This document shows, one piece after another, positions 26,384-35,271 of a stretch of 64,000 bases of DNA; position 1 is the first letter of the stretch; every line of letters begins with the position of its first letter. A program made the translations under genes and the position numbers. Source of the stretch: an uncultured Muribaculaceae bacterium (GTDB lineage: Bacteria; Bacteroidota; Bacteroidia; Bacteroidales; Muribaculaceae); assembly GCA_910579305.1 (NCBI GenBank), contig CAJTTA010000002.1, forward strand, positions 1-64,000. Direction: 5' to 3'. Under the pieces are notes generated by a model that made no database searches, had not been told where the DNA came from, and saw only the letters and a list, made by a program, of their open reading frames with translations.

Positions 26384-27195
26384 TGTGAGTTGCGGGTTAC
26401 GTTGATCCAGTCGGTGCTTATGCCGAGCACACACTGATGGGAGGTGATACGGGTGTTTATGCCGGATGCCAGGGATGAACGCACCTCAAGCGCATAGCCG
26501 AGACGCAGACGTATTCCGCACACCGGTATCTCCACGGCACAAAGATTATTGATGCCGAAGTGATTGCCCCACCATCCGCATCGGGCCAGCCCCGACCTCT
26601 CTCCAAGGTAAATCTCATAATACGACTGCCCGTAATGGGGAGAGAAAAACAGTCCGAGCGACGGAAGAGACACCTGCTCTATAAGGCGCACCGGCAGGCG
26701 GCCTATGCGCATGACATAGCTTGCTGATGCGTGGACAGTCATGTCGACCGACACTCGTGCGGCCACGGGATTGTTGCTGTTGCGCGGCAAGTAGAGCAGT
26801 CCTCCTTCGGCACTCAATCCGGCTCCGAGACCGATAGCCAGCCCGGGCAGGAGAGAGAAATCACGCCTGATGTGCCAGGCGAGAGCCAGATGGATGTCGC
26901 TCATGGCACTCTTGGCATGGGGATCACTCAGGAATCCCATGCCGAATGACGCACTGTAGCTTTGGCTCAGATCATATCTGTCGCAGCGCAGGCGGCGACT
27001 CCATTCACCCCCCAGTCTTGCGGTGGTGCCGCTGTGCATGACTGGTGAAAGATAGGTGCTCAGAGCGCTCATTCCGCCAAGGCTCACATGATAAGTCGAC
27101 GTGAGCGGCCGTGGTCGCTCTGCCGGGATGGAGTCGGCATACATCACTGCCACATTGCATACGGCCGTCACAAGCAGTAGCAGAAAGCGCTTCAT
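26380..27195 (-). CDS. DUF3316-like predicted outer-membrane beta-barrel protein
   Basis: A 271-residue exported protein with signal peptide 1-20 (ending VAVMYA). The rest is rich in alternating hydrophobic and aromatic strands with Gly/Ser turns, for example YSASFGMGFLSDPHAKS and VHASASYVMRIGRLPVRL, and fits a small barrel of the Bacteroidales DUF3316 family. No catalytic motif is visible. It sits between parC and the S41 lipoprotein gene with four-base overlaps on both sides. The DUF assignment is from recognition of the overall pattern and is moderately sure; function is unknown. Confidence 0.75.
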   Translation of the reverse strand: MKRFLLLLVTAVCNVAVMYADSIPAERPRPLTSTYHVSLGGMSALSTYLSPVMHSGTTARLGGEWSRRLRCDRYDLSQSYSASFGMGFLSDPHAKSAMSDIHLALAWHIRRDFSLLPGLAIGLGAGLSAEGGLLYLPRNSNNPVAARVSVDMTVHASASYVMRIGRLPVRLIEQVSLPSLGLFFSPHYGQSYYEIYLGERSGLARCGWWGNHFGINNLCAVEIPVCGIRLRLGYALEVRSSLASGINTRITSHQCVLGISTDWINVTRNSQ

Positions 27196-29933
27196 TGCTC
27201 CGACTCTTCAGTAAAGATCTGTTGCTGACCCGTGAGTTCATCCACGACATCCACCATGCTCATTTCATCTTCCGAGGCAGCCGCCACTCCGTCGGCTTCA
27301 TCCTGAGCCGTCGGCTCCGGTTCAGGTGAGCGGAGAGGGGGTAATTCCTCTATGCTTCCGAGCTCATATATGGTAAGACGCTTGCCCTTGGCCTTGAAGC
27401 TCTTCACGCCTATGAATTCCTCGGCATCTACCTCTTGCGGAGGACGTTGCTCATCAGGGCCTGTAAACGTAAGTTGCAGACGCGGGCATGGTGTATCCGT
27501 AATCAGGAGAATACGCGACTGCTCATGGTCATCGATGAATCGCTGGCGCTTCACTGCCGGTTCGAAGCAGAAGCGCTTGAGATAAGGATAACCCTGCGCG
27601 GCATCGAAAAGAGCCACAGTCCACACTCTGTGCGGATCATATTTGCCTATGAAATGAATGCCCTCGTCATAATGGTTGGTATCCGAGAAGCCGGTTGTGT
27701 AGTACTCACCTTTCTTCATGATCACCAGCACACGGTCAGTAGGCTGGAACTCACCGAGATAGCGGCCGCGACCATCATAATTGAGACGAAGCACATCGGC
27801 ATCCCACCACACTTTGCGGCCACCCAGTGTGCTCATGCCCTTTTCCTTAAGGGTGACGCGCGCCACCGGATTCTTTGTTACAAGATTGCCCAGGGCATCT
27901 TTGCCCTTTATCTCCAGTTCGGCGAAATTGCAGTCGAGTTGCAAGACCTTGAGCCGCTTCTGCGGCCGAAGCGTGACACGAAGCACCTCGGCCTCCCCAT
28001 TGGGGTTGGCAGTAAACCATATGACCCGGCTCCCCGGCAGACCCTTCGTGAGGTCATACTCCTTGTCTCTCGTAAGGCCGGTGAGCTTGAAACGCTTCTT
28101 ATAATAAGCGCCTCCACGCCCGTTGAGATATATTGCATTGTAGACCATGCGCTTGTCACCGCGCTTGAACACCTGCATGTGTATCACGCCGGGGCCTACA
28201 TAAAACTTGTCGGACACCTTCACAAGCTTATACTTGCCATCCTTATAGAAGATGAGTATGTCATCTATATCCGAACACATCGTGACAAACTCTCCCTCCT
28301 TGAGAGCTGTGCCTGCAAATCCCCCTTCACGGTCAAGACACAGACGCTTGTTGGCCTCGGCCACACGTGTGGCCTCGATGGAGTCGAATCCCCTGATCAC
28401 GGTGCGCCTCGGGAAGCGGTCGGCATACTTGTCGAGAAGATGCTGAAACCATGCCACGGTATATTCCGTGATATGCTCTATGTCATGCACGATCTTGTCA
28501 ATCGTGGCATCGAGAGCCGCTATGCGGTCGGCAGCCTTGTCTGCATTGAACTTGAGAATGCGCCCCATGCGTATCTCCCAAAGCTTCATTATGTCATCGC
28601 GGGTAAGAGCTCTATAGAACGATGGCTTCCAGGGCTCCAGACGCCTGTCTATATGCGCCACGGCGGCATCCATGTCAGGCGCCTGCTCCAGAGGCTTATC
28701 CTTGTATATCCTCTCCTCAATGAATATCTTCTCGAGAGAGAGAAAGAGCTGCGCCTCTCGGGCCTCGCCAAGCTGTATCTCCAGCTCGGAGCGGAGTATG
28801 TCACGTGTATGCTCTGCACTGTGGCGCAACACGTCGCTCACCGTGAGGAAGTGCGGCTTCTTGTCGCATATCACGCAGCAGTTGGGAGAAATGCTCACCT
28901 CGCAGTCAGTGAAGGCATAGAGAGCGTCTATCGCCTTATCCGACGATGTGCCAGGCATGAGATGCACTATGATGTTGGCCTCTGCCGCAGTGTGATCCAC
29001 CACCGAACGTATCTTGATCTTGCCCTTATCCTGAGCCGAAATGATCGAGGCTATCAGCGTGCCGGTGGTCTTGCCGTAAGGGAGCTCGGTCACGGCGAGA
29101 GTCTTTGAGTCGACTTTATCTATCTTGGCCCTCACCTTCACCGCTCCCCCGCGCTCACCGTCGTTGTATCGTGAGACGTCGATGTAGCCGCCCGTCTGAA
29201 AATCGGGATACAGCTTGAATTCCTCGCCTTTGAGATGGGCTATGGCGGCCCGGCATATCTCGCCGAAGTTATGTGGCAGTATCTTGGAGCTCAGTCCCAC
29301 AGCTATGCCCTCCACTCCCTGAGCCAGCAGCAGAGGAAATTTCACGGGAAGCGTGACGGGCTCCTTAGTGCGCCCGTCATATGTGGAAGTGTATTCGGTA
29401 ATCTTGGGACTATATACGGCCTCAAGCGCAAACTCCGAGAGGCGCGCCTCTATATATCGCGAAGCGGCCGCCGAGTCACCCGTGAGAATATTGCCCCAGT
29501 TACCCTGAGTATCCACAAGCAGCTCCTTCTGGCCGAGCTGCACGAGAGCGTCGCCTATGGAAGCGTCGCCATGCGGATGATACTGCATGGTGTTGCCCAC
29601 AAGATTGGCCACCTTGTTGAAATGGCCGTCATCGAGAGTATACATGGAGTGGAGTATGCGCCTCTGCACCGGCTTGAGTCCATCTTCTATATGAGGCACC
29701 GCACGCTCAAGTATCACATAGGAGGCATAATCGAGAAACCAGGTCTGAAACATTCCTGCCAGCAGCGAATGCCTGTCGGCACCCGGCACCACATAATTCT
29801 TCTCCCTCCCGGGGCGTTCACCCGTATTTCCGGCTCTTTCGGCCTTATCATCATCGGCAGCAGGGAGAGGAGAGGAGCCATCCGCATCCGTGAGTATGGT
29901 ATCAGGTAATTTATCAGTATCTTTCTCGGCCAT
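27192..29933 (-). CDS. parC: DNA topoisomerase IV subunit A
   Basis: A 913-residue type IIA topoisomerase A subunit that, with ParE, decatenates chromosomes. After a charged, poorly conserved N terminus (1-45) come the winged-helix core with HPHGDASIGDALV (119-131) and the catalytic arginine-tyrosine pair R159-Y160 in AAASRYIEARL, then the tower and coiled coil, and a beta-pinwheel CTD (about 560-830). The position equivalent to E. coli ParC Ser80 is Ala124, which I believe is normal for Bacteroidetes ParC. No GyrA box (QRRGGKG) was seen in the CTD, which favours ParC over GyrA. parE is not upstream here; a divergent gene follows a strong promoter. The stop overlaps the DUF3316 start. Confidence 0.92.
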   Translation of the reverse strand: MAEKDTDKLPDTILTDADGSSPLPAADDDKAERAGNTGERPGREKNYVVPGADRHSLLAGMFQTWFLDYASYVILERAVPHIEDGLKPVQRRILHSMYTLDDGHFNKVANLVGNTMQYHPHGDASIGDALVQLGQKELLVDTQGNWGNILTGDSAAASRYIEARLSEFALEAVYSPKITEYTSTYDGRTKEPVTLPVKFPLLLAQGVEGIAVGLSSKILPHNFGEICRAAIAHLKGEEFKLYPDFQTGGYIDVSRYNDGERGGAVKVRAKIDKVDSKTLAVTELPYGKTTGTLIASIISAQDKGKIKIRSVVDHTAAEANIIVHLMPGTSSDKAIDALYAFTDCEVSISPNCCVICDKKPHFLTVSDVLRHSAEHTRDILRSELEIQLGEAREAQLFLSLEKIFIEERIYKDKPLEQAPDMDAAVAHIDRRLEPWKPSFYRALTRDDIMKLWEIRMGRILKFNADKAADRIAALDATIDKIVHDIEHITEYTVAWFQHLLDKYADRFPRRTVIRGFDSIEATRVAEANKRLCLDREGGFAGTALKEGEFVTMCSDIDDILIFYKDGKYKLVKVSDKFYVGPGVIHMQVFKRGDKRMVYNAIYLNGRGGAYYKKRFKLTGLTRDKEYDLTKGLPGSRVIWFTANPNGEAEVLRVTLRPQKRLKVLQLDCNFAELEIKGKDALGNLVTKNPVARVTLKEKGMSTLGGRKVWWDADVLRLNYDGRGRYLGEFQPTDRVLVIMKKGEYYTTGFSDTNHYDEGIHFIGKYDPHRVWTVALFDAAQGYPYLKRFCFEPAVKRQRFIDDHEQSRILLITDTPCPRLQLTFTGPDEQRPPQEVDAEEFIGVKSFKAKGKRLTIYELGSIEELPPLRSPEPEPTAQDEADGVAAASEDEMSMVDVVDELTGQQQIFTEESEQ

Positions 29934-29954
29934 GGTCTATGTGGAATTTACGCA

Positions 29955-29986
29955 CAAATTTACAAAATTTCCCGATAATGTGCAAA
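29955..29986 (-). promoter_or_regulatory. Promoter of the parC operon
   Basis: Minus strand TTTG (29986-29983), 20 bases, then TAAATTTG (29962-29955). Predicted start near 29951, 18 bases before the parC ATG. Confidence 0.75.
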
Positions 29987-30030
29987 TCCGCGAAGCATCT
30001 CTGCTTCCGCCGGAATTTTCTCCCGTAAAA

Positions 30031-30062
30031 TTAGGGGCTTCGGGATATTCTCATTAATTTTG
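30031..30062 (+). promoter_or_regulatory. Promoter abutting the TIGR02757 GTG start
   Basis: TAATTTTG (30055-30062) is a full -7 match; TTAG (30031-30034) at 20 bases is a weak -33 element. Four bases separate the box from the GTG start, the same spacing as at the DUF2723 gene. Confidence 0.65.
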
Positions 30063-30066
30063 CAGC

Positions 30067-30843
30067 GTGAAAGTATCCGACTCTATCCGCGACTCTCTCG
30101 ACCGCGCTTTCATGCGCATAAATTCACCGGAGTTCATTCCGCATGACCCGGTGCAGTTTCCCAGGCGCTTCTCCTCACTGCCCGACCAGGAGATCATGGC
30201 TTTGCTGGCAGCTGTAATCGCCTGGGGGCGCCGCCCCCAGATTCTCAAAGACTGCGAGAAGCTCATAGGCATCATGCATGGCGAGCCTCATGCATTTCTT
30301 ATGAGCGGAGACTGGGAGAGGCTGGATCCCGCATGCAACGTGCACCGCACTTGCTTCATGCGCCACATGCAGTATCTCCTCCGCGCGCTCAGGGCGATCT
30401 ACTCCCGCCACCCCTCTCTTGAGGCATTTGCCATCTCGGCAGGCACTCCGGCCTCCGAAGCTCCGGCCTGGCATCTGATGGACGCCGTGAGCCGCGTGGC
30501 CCGCGATGTCAACGACGGCGCGCATTGCCCTGAGGTGATCCCCTCAGGGCTTGCCTCCACCGCCCTGAAGCGCTACAACATGGCCCTGCGATGGCTCGTG
30601 CGTGATGACGGCATCGTAGATCTCGGTGTGTGGAAAGCCATAAGGCCATCGCAGCTATTCATCCCGCTCGATGTGCATGTAGCCACCACATCCCGCTCCC
30701 TGGGTCTGCTGGAGAGAAAGAGCAACGACCGCAAGGCCGTGGAGCAGCTCACCGGGGCTCTGCGACAATTTGACCCCGCCGACCCTGTGAAATATGATTT
30801 CGCTCTGTTCGGCCTCGGCATAGAGCGGACAGATCCGAAGTAA
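30067..30843 (+). CDS. TIGR02757 (DUF2400) family protein
   Basis: A 258-residue cytoplasmic protein of the TIGR02757 family, recognised from the AAVIAWGRRPQI block, LKRYNMALRWLVR and the PLDVHVATTSRSLGL segment. The last two resemble helix-hairpin-helix DNA glycosylase-fold features, but no enzymatic activity has been firmly assigned to the family as far as I know. The GTG start is supported by the family N terminus (phase DSIRDSLDRAF) and by the promoter immediately upstream; no ATG occurs until M17. It is divergent from parC and followed by NDH-2 after 72 bases. Confidence 0.88.
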   Translation: MKVSDSIRDSLDRAFMRINSPEFIPHDPVQFPRRFSSLPDQEIMALLAAVIAWGRRPQILKDCEKLIGIMHGEPHAFLMSGDWERLDPACNVHRTCFMRHMQYLLRALRAIYSRHPSLEAFAISAGTPASEAPAWHLMDAVSRVARDVNDGAHCPEVIPSGLASTALKRYNMALRWLVRDDGIVDLGVWKAIRPSQLFIPLDVHVATTSRSLGLLERKSNDRKAVEQLTGALRQFDPADPVKYDFALFGLGIERTDPK

Positions 30844-30915
30844 GAGGATCTATATAACGAACTTTACCAAGCCCGTGGGGGTTTTTACTTATAAAAATGT
30901 GTTTTGCTTCAGATT

Positions 30916-32190
30916 ATGAATGATTCCCGTGAAAAGATTGTGATTATAGGAGGTGGGTTTGCCGGCATGAACCTGGCCAAGCGGCTTGACCGCAACAAGT
31001 TTGCCGTAGAGCTTATCGACCGCAACAATTTCCATTCATTCCCTCCTCTGTTCTATCAGATAGCGTCTTCCGGCCTTGACGCCTCCAACATCTCGTTTCC
31101 TCTGCGCCGCGAGTTCAAGAAGCGTCCTTTCTCCAACTATCACATGGGGCATGTGAAGAATATCGACCTCGATACCCGCACCGTGACCACAAGCTACGAA
31201 ACCCTTGCCTACGACCGCCTGGTGATCGCCGCCGGCACCACCAATAATTTCTTCGGCATGAATGAGCTTGCCGAATCGGTATACGGCATAAAGACTGTGG
31301 CGGAAGCATCCCACACCCGCGATGAGATCCTCGACAGGCTTGAGCGTGGCGCGATAGAGAAGAATCCCGAGCGCCGGCGTGAGTTGCTATCTTTCCTTGT
31401 GGTGGGCGGCGGCCCCAGCGGGGTGGAGATAGCCGGAGCGCTGGGCGAGATGAAGCGAGACATTCTTCCGCGCGAATATCCGGAACTGAACCCCGACGAT
31501 GTGCGCATCGTGCTGGTGGAAGGCGCTCCGCAACTCCTCGGAGCCATGGGAGCCAAGGCCGGAGAGAAGGCTTTGCAATATCTCAAAGACCTCATGGTGG
31601 AAGTGCGGCTAAACACCGTCATGAAGGGATATGCCGACAAGATGGTGAGCTTTGCCGACGGATCGCAGGAATACTGGGAAACTCTCATATGGACTGCCGG
31701 TGTGAAGGGCGAACCCATGCCCGGCCTCCCCGACGGCATCGTGGGGCCCGGCGGCAGAATCCTGGTAGATGAGTTCAACCGTGTGAAGGGATACGATAAT
31801 GTCTACGCCGTGGGCGACATATGCCTCATGACTTCAGCCGCATATCCCAAGGGACATCCGCAAGTGGCTCAGGTGGCCATTCAGCAGGCGCGCAATCTTG
31901 CGGCCAACATCAATGACCCGTCCCGATCCATGCCCTTTGCTTATACCGACAAAGGATCAATGGCCACTGTGGGAAAGAACCGAGCCGTGGTGAATCTCAA
32001 GAGCGGATTCCTGAGCGGCCGCATTGCCTGGTGGGCCTGGATGTTCATTCATCTCATCTCCATCATGGGCATGCGCAACAAGCTTAATGTGATGCTCAAC
32101 TGGGTATGGAACTATGTCACCTATTCCACCTCCCTGCGCCTGCTGATGCGTCCGGCCAAGTACCCGCTGCGCAAACATTGGAGCGACTGA
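30916..32190 (+). CDS. ndh: Type II NADH:quinone oxidoreductase (NDH-2)
   Basis: A 424-residue FAD enzyme that passes electrons from NADH to the quinone pool without pumping protons. The N-terminal FAD site is VIIGGGFAGMNLAKRL (GGGFAG at 12-17). The NADH-binding Rossmann site is FLVVGGGPSGVEIAGAL near 155-170. A third conserved block, YAVGDICLM, lies near 300. The C terminus carries an amphipathic-hydrophobic stretch (AWWAWMFIHLISIMG) typical of the membrane-binding part. The ATG at 30916 is chosen; an upstream TTG at 30904 is less likely. An alternative is a general pyridine nucleotide-disulfide oxidoreductase, but length and C terminus favour NDH-2. Confidence 0.9.
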   Translation: MNDSREKIVIIGGGFAGMNLAKRLDRNKFAVELIDRNNFHSFPPLFYQIASSGLDASNISFPLRREFKKRPFSNYHMGHVKNIDLDTRTVTTSYETLAYDRLVIAAGTTNNFFGMNELAESVYGIKTVAEASHTRDEILDRLERGAIEKNPERRRELLSFLVVGGGPSGVEIAGALGEMKRDILPREYPELNPDDVRIVLVEGAPQLLGAMGAKAGEKALQYLKDLMVEVRLNTVMKGYADKMVSFADGSQEYWETLIWTAGVKGEPMPGLPDGIVGPGGRILVDEFNRVKGYDNVYAVGDICLMTSAAYPKGHPQVAQVAIQQARNLAANINDPSRSMPFAYTDKGSMATVGKNRAVVNLKSGFLSGRIAWWAWMFIHLISIMGMRNKLNVMLNWVWNYVTYSTSLRLLMRPAKYPLRKHWSD

Positions 32191-32258
32191 TCACGTTATC
32201 CTTATATGAGACCTGCAAAAATCAATATTTCAGAATACTAAACATCTCAATTTTTAAT

Positions 32259-33119
32259 ATGAAAAAAAATATCACCGTCTCAATATCGGCCATGTGCCTT
32301 TGTGTAGCCATGAGTAGCTGCACTCTGTTTCAGAAAAATGTGCGCACTGAGGCGCAACTGCCCTCCGACAGACATGGCGTGCAGAACGACGCCAACCCTG
32401 ATCCTTATCGCAATCAGGCCCTGCAGCGCGGAGAAATCGGCGGAGACTGGATCATAGAAAAAGTGCTCGGCCAGCCGGCCAAGGGCCAGGATACGCCTTA
32501 CCTGAAATTTGAACCCTCCTCTCACATGATGTATGGTTCCAACGGATGCAACACCATCAATGCCACTTATCGCAACAATGCGGCTGACTCTACTCTGAGT
32601 TTTGACCAGATGATCACGACCATGCGTGCGTGTCCCGATGCCGACGTCTCCGAAGCGGCCATAAATCAGGCTCTCGGCATGACGGCGAGATACACGTGGA
32701 GCATGCGCGGCGACAGGCATTTCCTGGAATTGTACGACGCAGGCATGCAGCCTCTCATGTCGCTTGCTCGCCAGTCTTTCGAGTTTCTCAACGGCACATG
32801 GAAGGTGAGCATGATCGATGGAAATAAAGTGGATAACGATGAGATGCAGCTTGTGTTCGACATGTCTGAAATGAAGGTGCATGGCAATACAGGATGCAAC
32901 GTGCTCAACGGCTCCATCGTGACCGATATGGCCCATGAGGGCGCTCTTTCTTTCCAGAATATGGCCACTACACGCATGATGTGTCCCGACATCAATCAGG
33001 AGACCGCGCTGCTTGTAGCTCTGGAAGCCGCCGCAACTGTGCACCCTGTGGATAATAATACTGTGGATCTGCTCAACACCCACGGCAATGTAGTACTCCG
33101 CCTCGTGCGCGCGCAATAA
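32259..33119 (+). CDS. Lipoprotein with two META (HslJ-like) domains
   Basis: A 286-residue lipoprotein: signal with lipobox ending SSC at Cys21. Two tandem META domains follow (about 68-175 and 178-284). Each has the WxxxxxxG start (GDWIIEKVLG; GTWKVSMIDG), the signature NGCNTINATY or TGCNVLNGS, and the TTMRACPD / TTRMMCPD block. META proteins of E. coli (HslJ) are envelope proteins linked to novobiocin and heat response; the activity is not known. The start at 32259 is chosen because it begins the lipoprotein signal; the frame is open further upstream, into ndh. The SGNH hydrolase gene follows after 12 bases. Confidence 0.9.
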   Translation: MKKNITVSISAMCLCVAMSSCTLFQKNVRTEAQLPSDRHGVQNDANPDPYRNQALQRGEIGGDWIIEKVLGQPAKGQDTPYLKFEPSSHMMYGSNGCNTINATYRNNAADSTLSFDQMITTMRACPDADVSEAAINQALGMTARYTWSMRGDRHFLELYDAGMQPLMSLARQSFEFLNGTWKVSMIDGNKVDNDEMQLVFDMSEMKVHGNTGCNVLNGSIVTDMAHEGALSFQNMATTRMMCPDINQETALLVALEAAATVHPVDNNTVDLLNTHGNVVLRLVRAQ

Positions 33120-33131
33120 CCGACGGGGAAA

Positions 33132-33785
33132 ATGAAGAAATCTCTTCTTGTTTTCCTGTTGATGCTCCTGGCCACGCTGGCATGCAAGGCGACGGAGCCT
33201 ATAAGACGCGTGCTTTTCATAGGCGACTCCATGACAGGCTGGCTGGCGGAGCGACTTGAGGCTTACGGCACATTGAATGGCTTTGAGGTGTCGACCGTGA
33301 TATGGGACGGCTCCACGCTTCCCAAGTGGGTCAACAGCGGAAAGCTTCCCTCTCTCATCAAGACTCACAAGCCTGACGCAGTATTCATTTGTCTCGGACT
33401 GAACGAGATTCTGGCCAAGGATATGAATGCCCGTATGAGCAAGCCGGTGGCCGCCCTTGAGCAGCAGCTGGAAGGAATTCCTTTCGTGTGGGTAGGGCCT
33501 CCCACATGGCCCGGCAAGTCCACCGGACAGGCTTTCAACGACTGGATGAAGACACACATCCATGGCACAGGACATTACTTCGACAGCCAGGCTCTTAAGC
33601 TTCCACGCCAGTCGGCCGGAAATCCGCATCCCACCAGAGCTGCCTGCGCCTCCTGGATGGACGCTGTGGTGCATTGGCTTCCTTCGGCCGACATAGGCTT
33701 CCCCGCCTCCATGAAGCAGCCTGCATCAGGAGAGATGAAGCGCGGCAAGGTATATATCTATCGCCGCATGAAGCAGGCGCTATGA
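33132..33785 (+). CDS. Exported SGNH-fold hydrolase (DUF459-like)
   Basis: A 217-residue exported protein with an N-terminal hydrophobic signal (1-20; a Cys18 without a strong lipobox). The SGNH blocks are visible: GDSM at 31-34 with nucleophile Ser33, the Gly of WDGST, Asn in LGLNE, and the final catalytic His in NPHPTRAACASW. Such enzymes are esterases or acetylhydrolases; DUF459 relatives act on cell-envelope polysaccharides. It lies in a plus-strand run after the META lipoprotein and 43 bases before bcp, so an envelope role is plausible. Substrate unknown. Confidence 0.82.
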   Translation: MKKSLLVFLLMLLATLACKATEPIRRVLFIGDSMTGWLAERLEAYGTLNGFEVSTVIWDGSTLPKWVNSGKLPSLIKTHKPDAVFICLGLNEILAKDMNARMSKPVAALEQQLEGIPFVWVGPPTWPGKSTGQAFNDWMKTHIHGTGHYFDSQALKLPRQSAGNPHPTRAACASWMDAVVHWLPSADIGFPASMKQPASGEMKRGKVYIYRRMKQAL

Positions 33786-33828
33786 TATTTCTTACCGTTA
33801 CTATTCACACCCCTAACACACCGGACAT

Positions 33829-34290
33829 ATGAAGAATATCGGAGACAAAGTAGAAGATCTGCTCGGCATTGACGCCGATGGCAAAGAGGTGCGCCTGAGC
33901 GATTATCCCGGACGCAGAATCGCGCTATATTTCTATCCGAAAGACAACACCAGCGGCTGCACTGCGCAGGCATGCAGCCTGCGTGACGGCTACCGGGAGC
34001 TGCTGGAGGCCGGCTATCAGGTGATCGGCGTGAGCGTCGACTCAATGGCCTCCCATCAGAAATTCCGAGACAAACATCAGCTTCCCTTCCCCCTCATAAG
34101 CGATACTGACCACAGACTGGTGGAAGGATTCGGAGTGTGGGGAGAGAAGAGCATGTACGGCCGCAAATACTTCGGCACAATGCGCACCACTTTCATCATA
34201 GGCCCTGACGGCATCATCGAACGCATAATGACGCCCAAGCAGGTCAAGACCAAGATTCATGCCGACCAGATATTAGGCAAGAATGCGTGA
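33829..34290 (+). CDS. bcp: Bcp/PrxQ-type thiol peroxidase
   Basis: A 153-residue thioredoxin-dependent peroxiredoxin that reduces hydrogen peroxide and alkyl peroxides in the cytoplasm. The active-site block YPKDNTSGCTAQACSLRD has the peroxidatic Cys44 and resolving Cys49 five residues apart, the PrxQ pattern. No signal peptide. Length is normal. A strong hairpin follows the stop. Confidence 0.95.
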   Translation: MKNIGDKVEDLLGIDADGKEVRLSDYPGRRIALYFYPKDNTSGCTAQACSLRDGYRELLEAGYQVIGVSVDSMASHQKFRDKHQLPFPLISDTDHRLVEGFGVWGEKSMYGRKYFGTMRTTFIIGPDGIIERIMTPKQVKTKIHADQILGKNA

Positions 34291-34317
34291 GGCATCCCGG
34301 CTCGCCCTCTGCAGAAA

Positions 34318-34362
34318 GAATGTCCCCCCGGAAGTCAAGTAATGACTTTCAGGGGGATATTC
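34318..34362. terminator. Hairpin terminator between convergent genes
   Basis: Arms 34318-34337 and 34343-34362 pair over about 20 bases with few mismatches (GAATGTCCCCC...GGAAGTCA / TGACTTTC...GGGGGATATTC) around a five-base loop. It lies between bcp (plus) and the DUF2807 gene (minus) and could serve both. Confidence 0.75.
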
Positions 34363-34395
34363 TGTATATAATTGTGTAGTGGTCTGAGTGTGTCA

Positions 34396-35235
34396 TCAAC
34401 GGTTTCTCACCGAGCCGGATGAGGATGTGCGCACCTCGGCATTACGGATGGAGGATATGATGGTGCCCGATGAAGAAGCATTTGCCGAACCACGCTTCGC
34501 GGAGAGACCTCCGGCCGATATTGTGGCAGAGGACGAGGCCTTGTAATCGGCATAGCCTGACGAGCCGGAGACAAGCCTGATATCGGCTCCGGAGCTGGCC
34601 CTGGCAGTAAGAGTGCCCGAATCGAGGGTGCTTACTTTGATATTTGCTCCTGAACTGGATCTGAGATCCACCGCTTCGGCCTTGAGTGAAGAGATTACGA
34701 TGCTTGCGCCCGAGGAGGCGTTGCAGTCTATTTCCCCGGTTTTAAGAGTGGCGAGACTGACCTCGGCTCCTGAAGATACATCTATGCTGAAGTGGCATTT
34801 CACATCAAGGGAACCCGTCACGCTTATGCGCGCTCCGGAAGACGCATCCAGCTCCTTGAGCGATGGAGAGGTGAGATACACATGCACATAACGGCTCTCA
34901 TCGCCCGATGAATAAGAAATATTGACATTATCCTTATATCTTATCTCGATCGTGGAGTCCACCACGCCGATATTGAGCAGCGACACAATGTTATCCGGCC
35001 CCTTCACTGTGGCTGAAGGCTTGCCGCTCTTCTGGGTGTAATGCACGATTATGCCCTGGGCCACGTCTATGCCGGTGAAATTGCCGGTGCTATAGTTCTT
35101 CTTTATTATAGTCTTTGACGGAGTGACACGATGAGATGAGAATGCATTGCGCTGCATGGCATTATCGGCAGTGCAGCCGAAGGTGGAGACCGCTATGGAG
35201 CAAGCACTTAATGTAGATAGGATCATAGAGTTCAT
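34396..35235 (-). CDS. Head-GIN (DUF2807) beta-helix lipoprotein
   Basis: A 279-residue exported protein; the N-terminal signal ends in STFGC (Cys21), a possible lipobox. The DUF2807 head (FTGIDVAQGIIVHYTQ) is followed by a ladder of about eight short repeats built on S-S-G/S-A (ASSGARISV, VSSGAEVSL, ASSGASIVI, SSSGANIKV, ASSGADIRL and so on), predicted rungs of a right-handed beta-helix. The family is common in Bacteroidetes and of unknown function. The start at 35235 is chosen for the signal peptide; an upstream in-frame ATG at 35295 would precede the palindrome described separately. Confidence 0.85.
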   Translation of the reverse strand: MNSMILSTLSACSIAVSTFGCTADNAMQRNAFSSHRVTPSKTIIKKNYSTGNFTGIDVAQGIIVHYTQKSGKPSATVKGPDNIVSLLNIGVVDSTIEIRYKDNVNISYSSGDESRYVHVYLTSPSLKELDASSGARISVTGSLDVKCHFSIDVSSGAEVSLATLKTGEIDCNASSGASIVISSLKAEAVDLRSSSGANIKVSTLDSGTLTARASSGADIRLVSGSSGYADYKASSSATISAGGLSAKRGSANASSSGTIISSIRNAEVRTSSSGSVRNR

Positions 35236-35250
35236 AGCCGTAGGTGTTAA

Positions 35251-35270
35251 GTTATCTCTATAGATATAAC
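35251..35270. promoter_or_regulatory. 20-bp near-perfect palindrome upstream of the DUF2807 gene
   Basis: GTTATCTCTATAGATATAAC pairs with itself at 9 of 10 positions. It lies 15-35 bases upstream of the DUF2807 start codon, where an operator for a dimeric repressor would act. No regulator gene was recognised next to it. Confidence 0.4.
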
Positions 35271-35271
35271 G

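Noticed and set aside
27435..29108. 557-codon open frame antisense to parC
   Set aside because: It is a shadow of the parC reading frame: composition is atypical and no domain is visible, while parC is certain.
27192..29933. GyrA instead of ParC
   Set aside because: No GyrA box was seen in the C-terminal pinwheel and the quinolone-region sequence HGDASIGDAL fits Bacteroidetes ParC.
32280..33674. 464-codon open frame antisense to the META and SGNH genes
   Set aside because: Rich in His, Arg and Cys with no family pattern; both sense genes have clear signals and motifs.
34483..34870. Repeats in the DUF2807 gene as a possible CRISPR or satellite array
   Set aside because: The repeats are degenerate at DNA level and follow codon phase, so they reflect beta-helix rungs in the protein.
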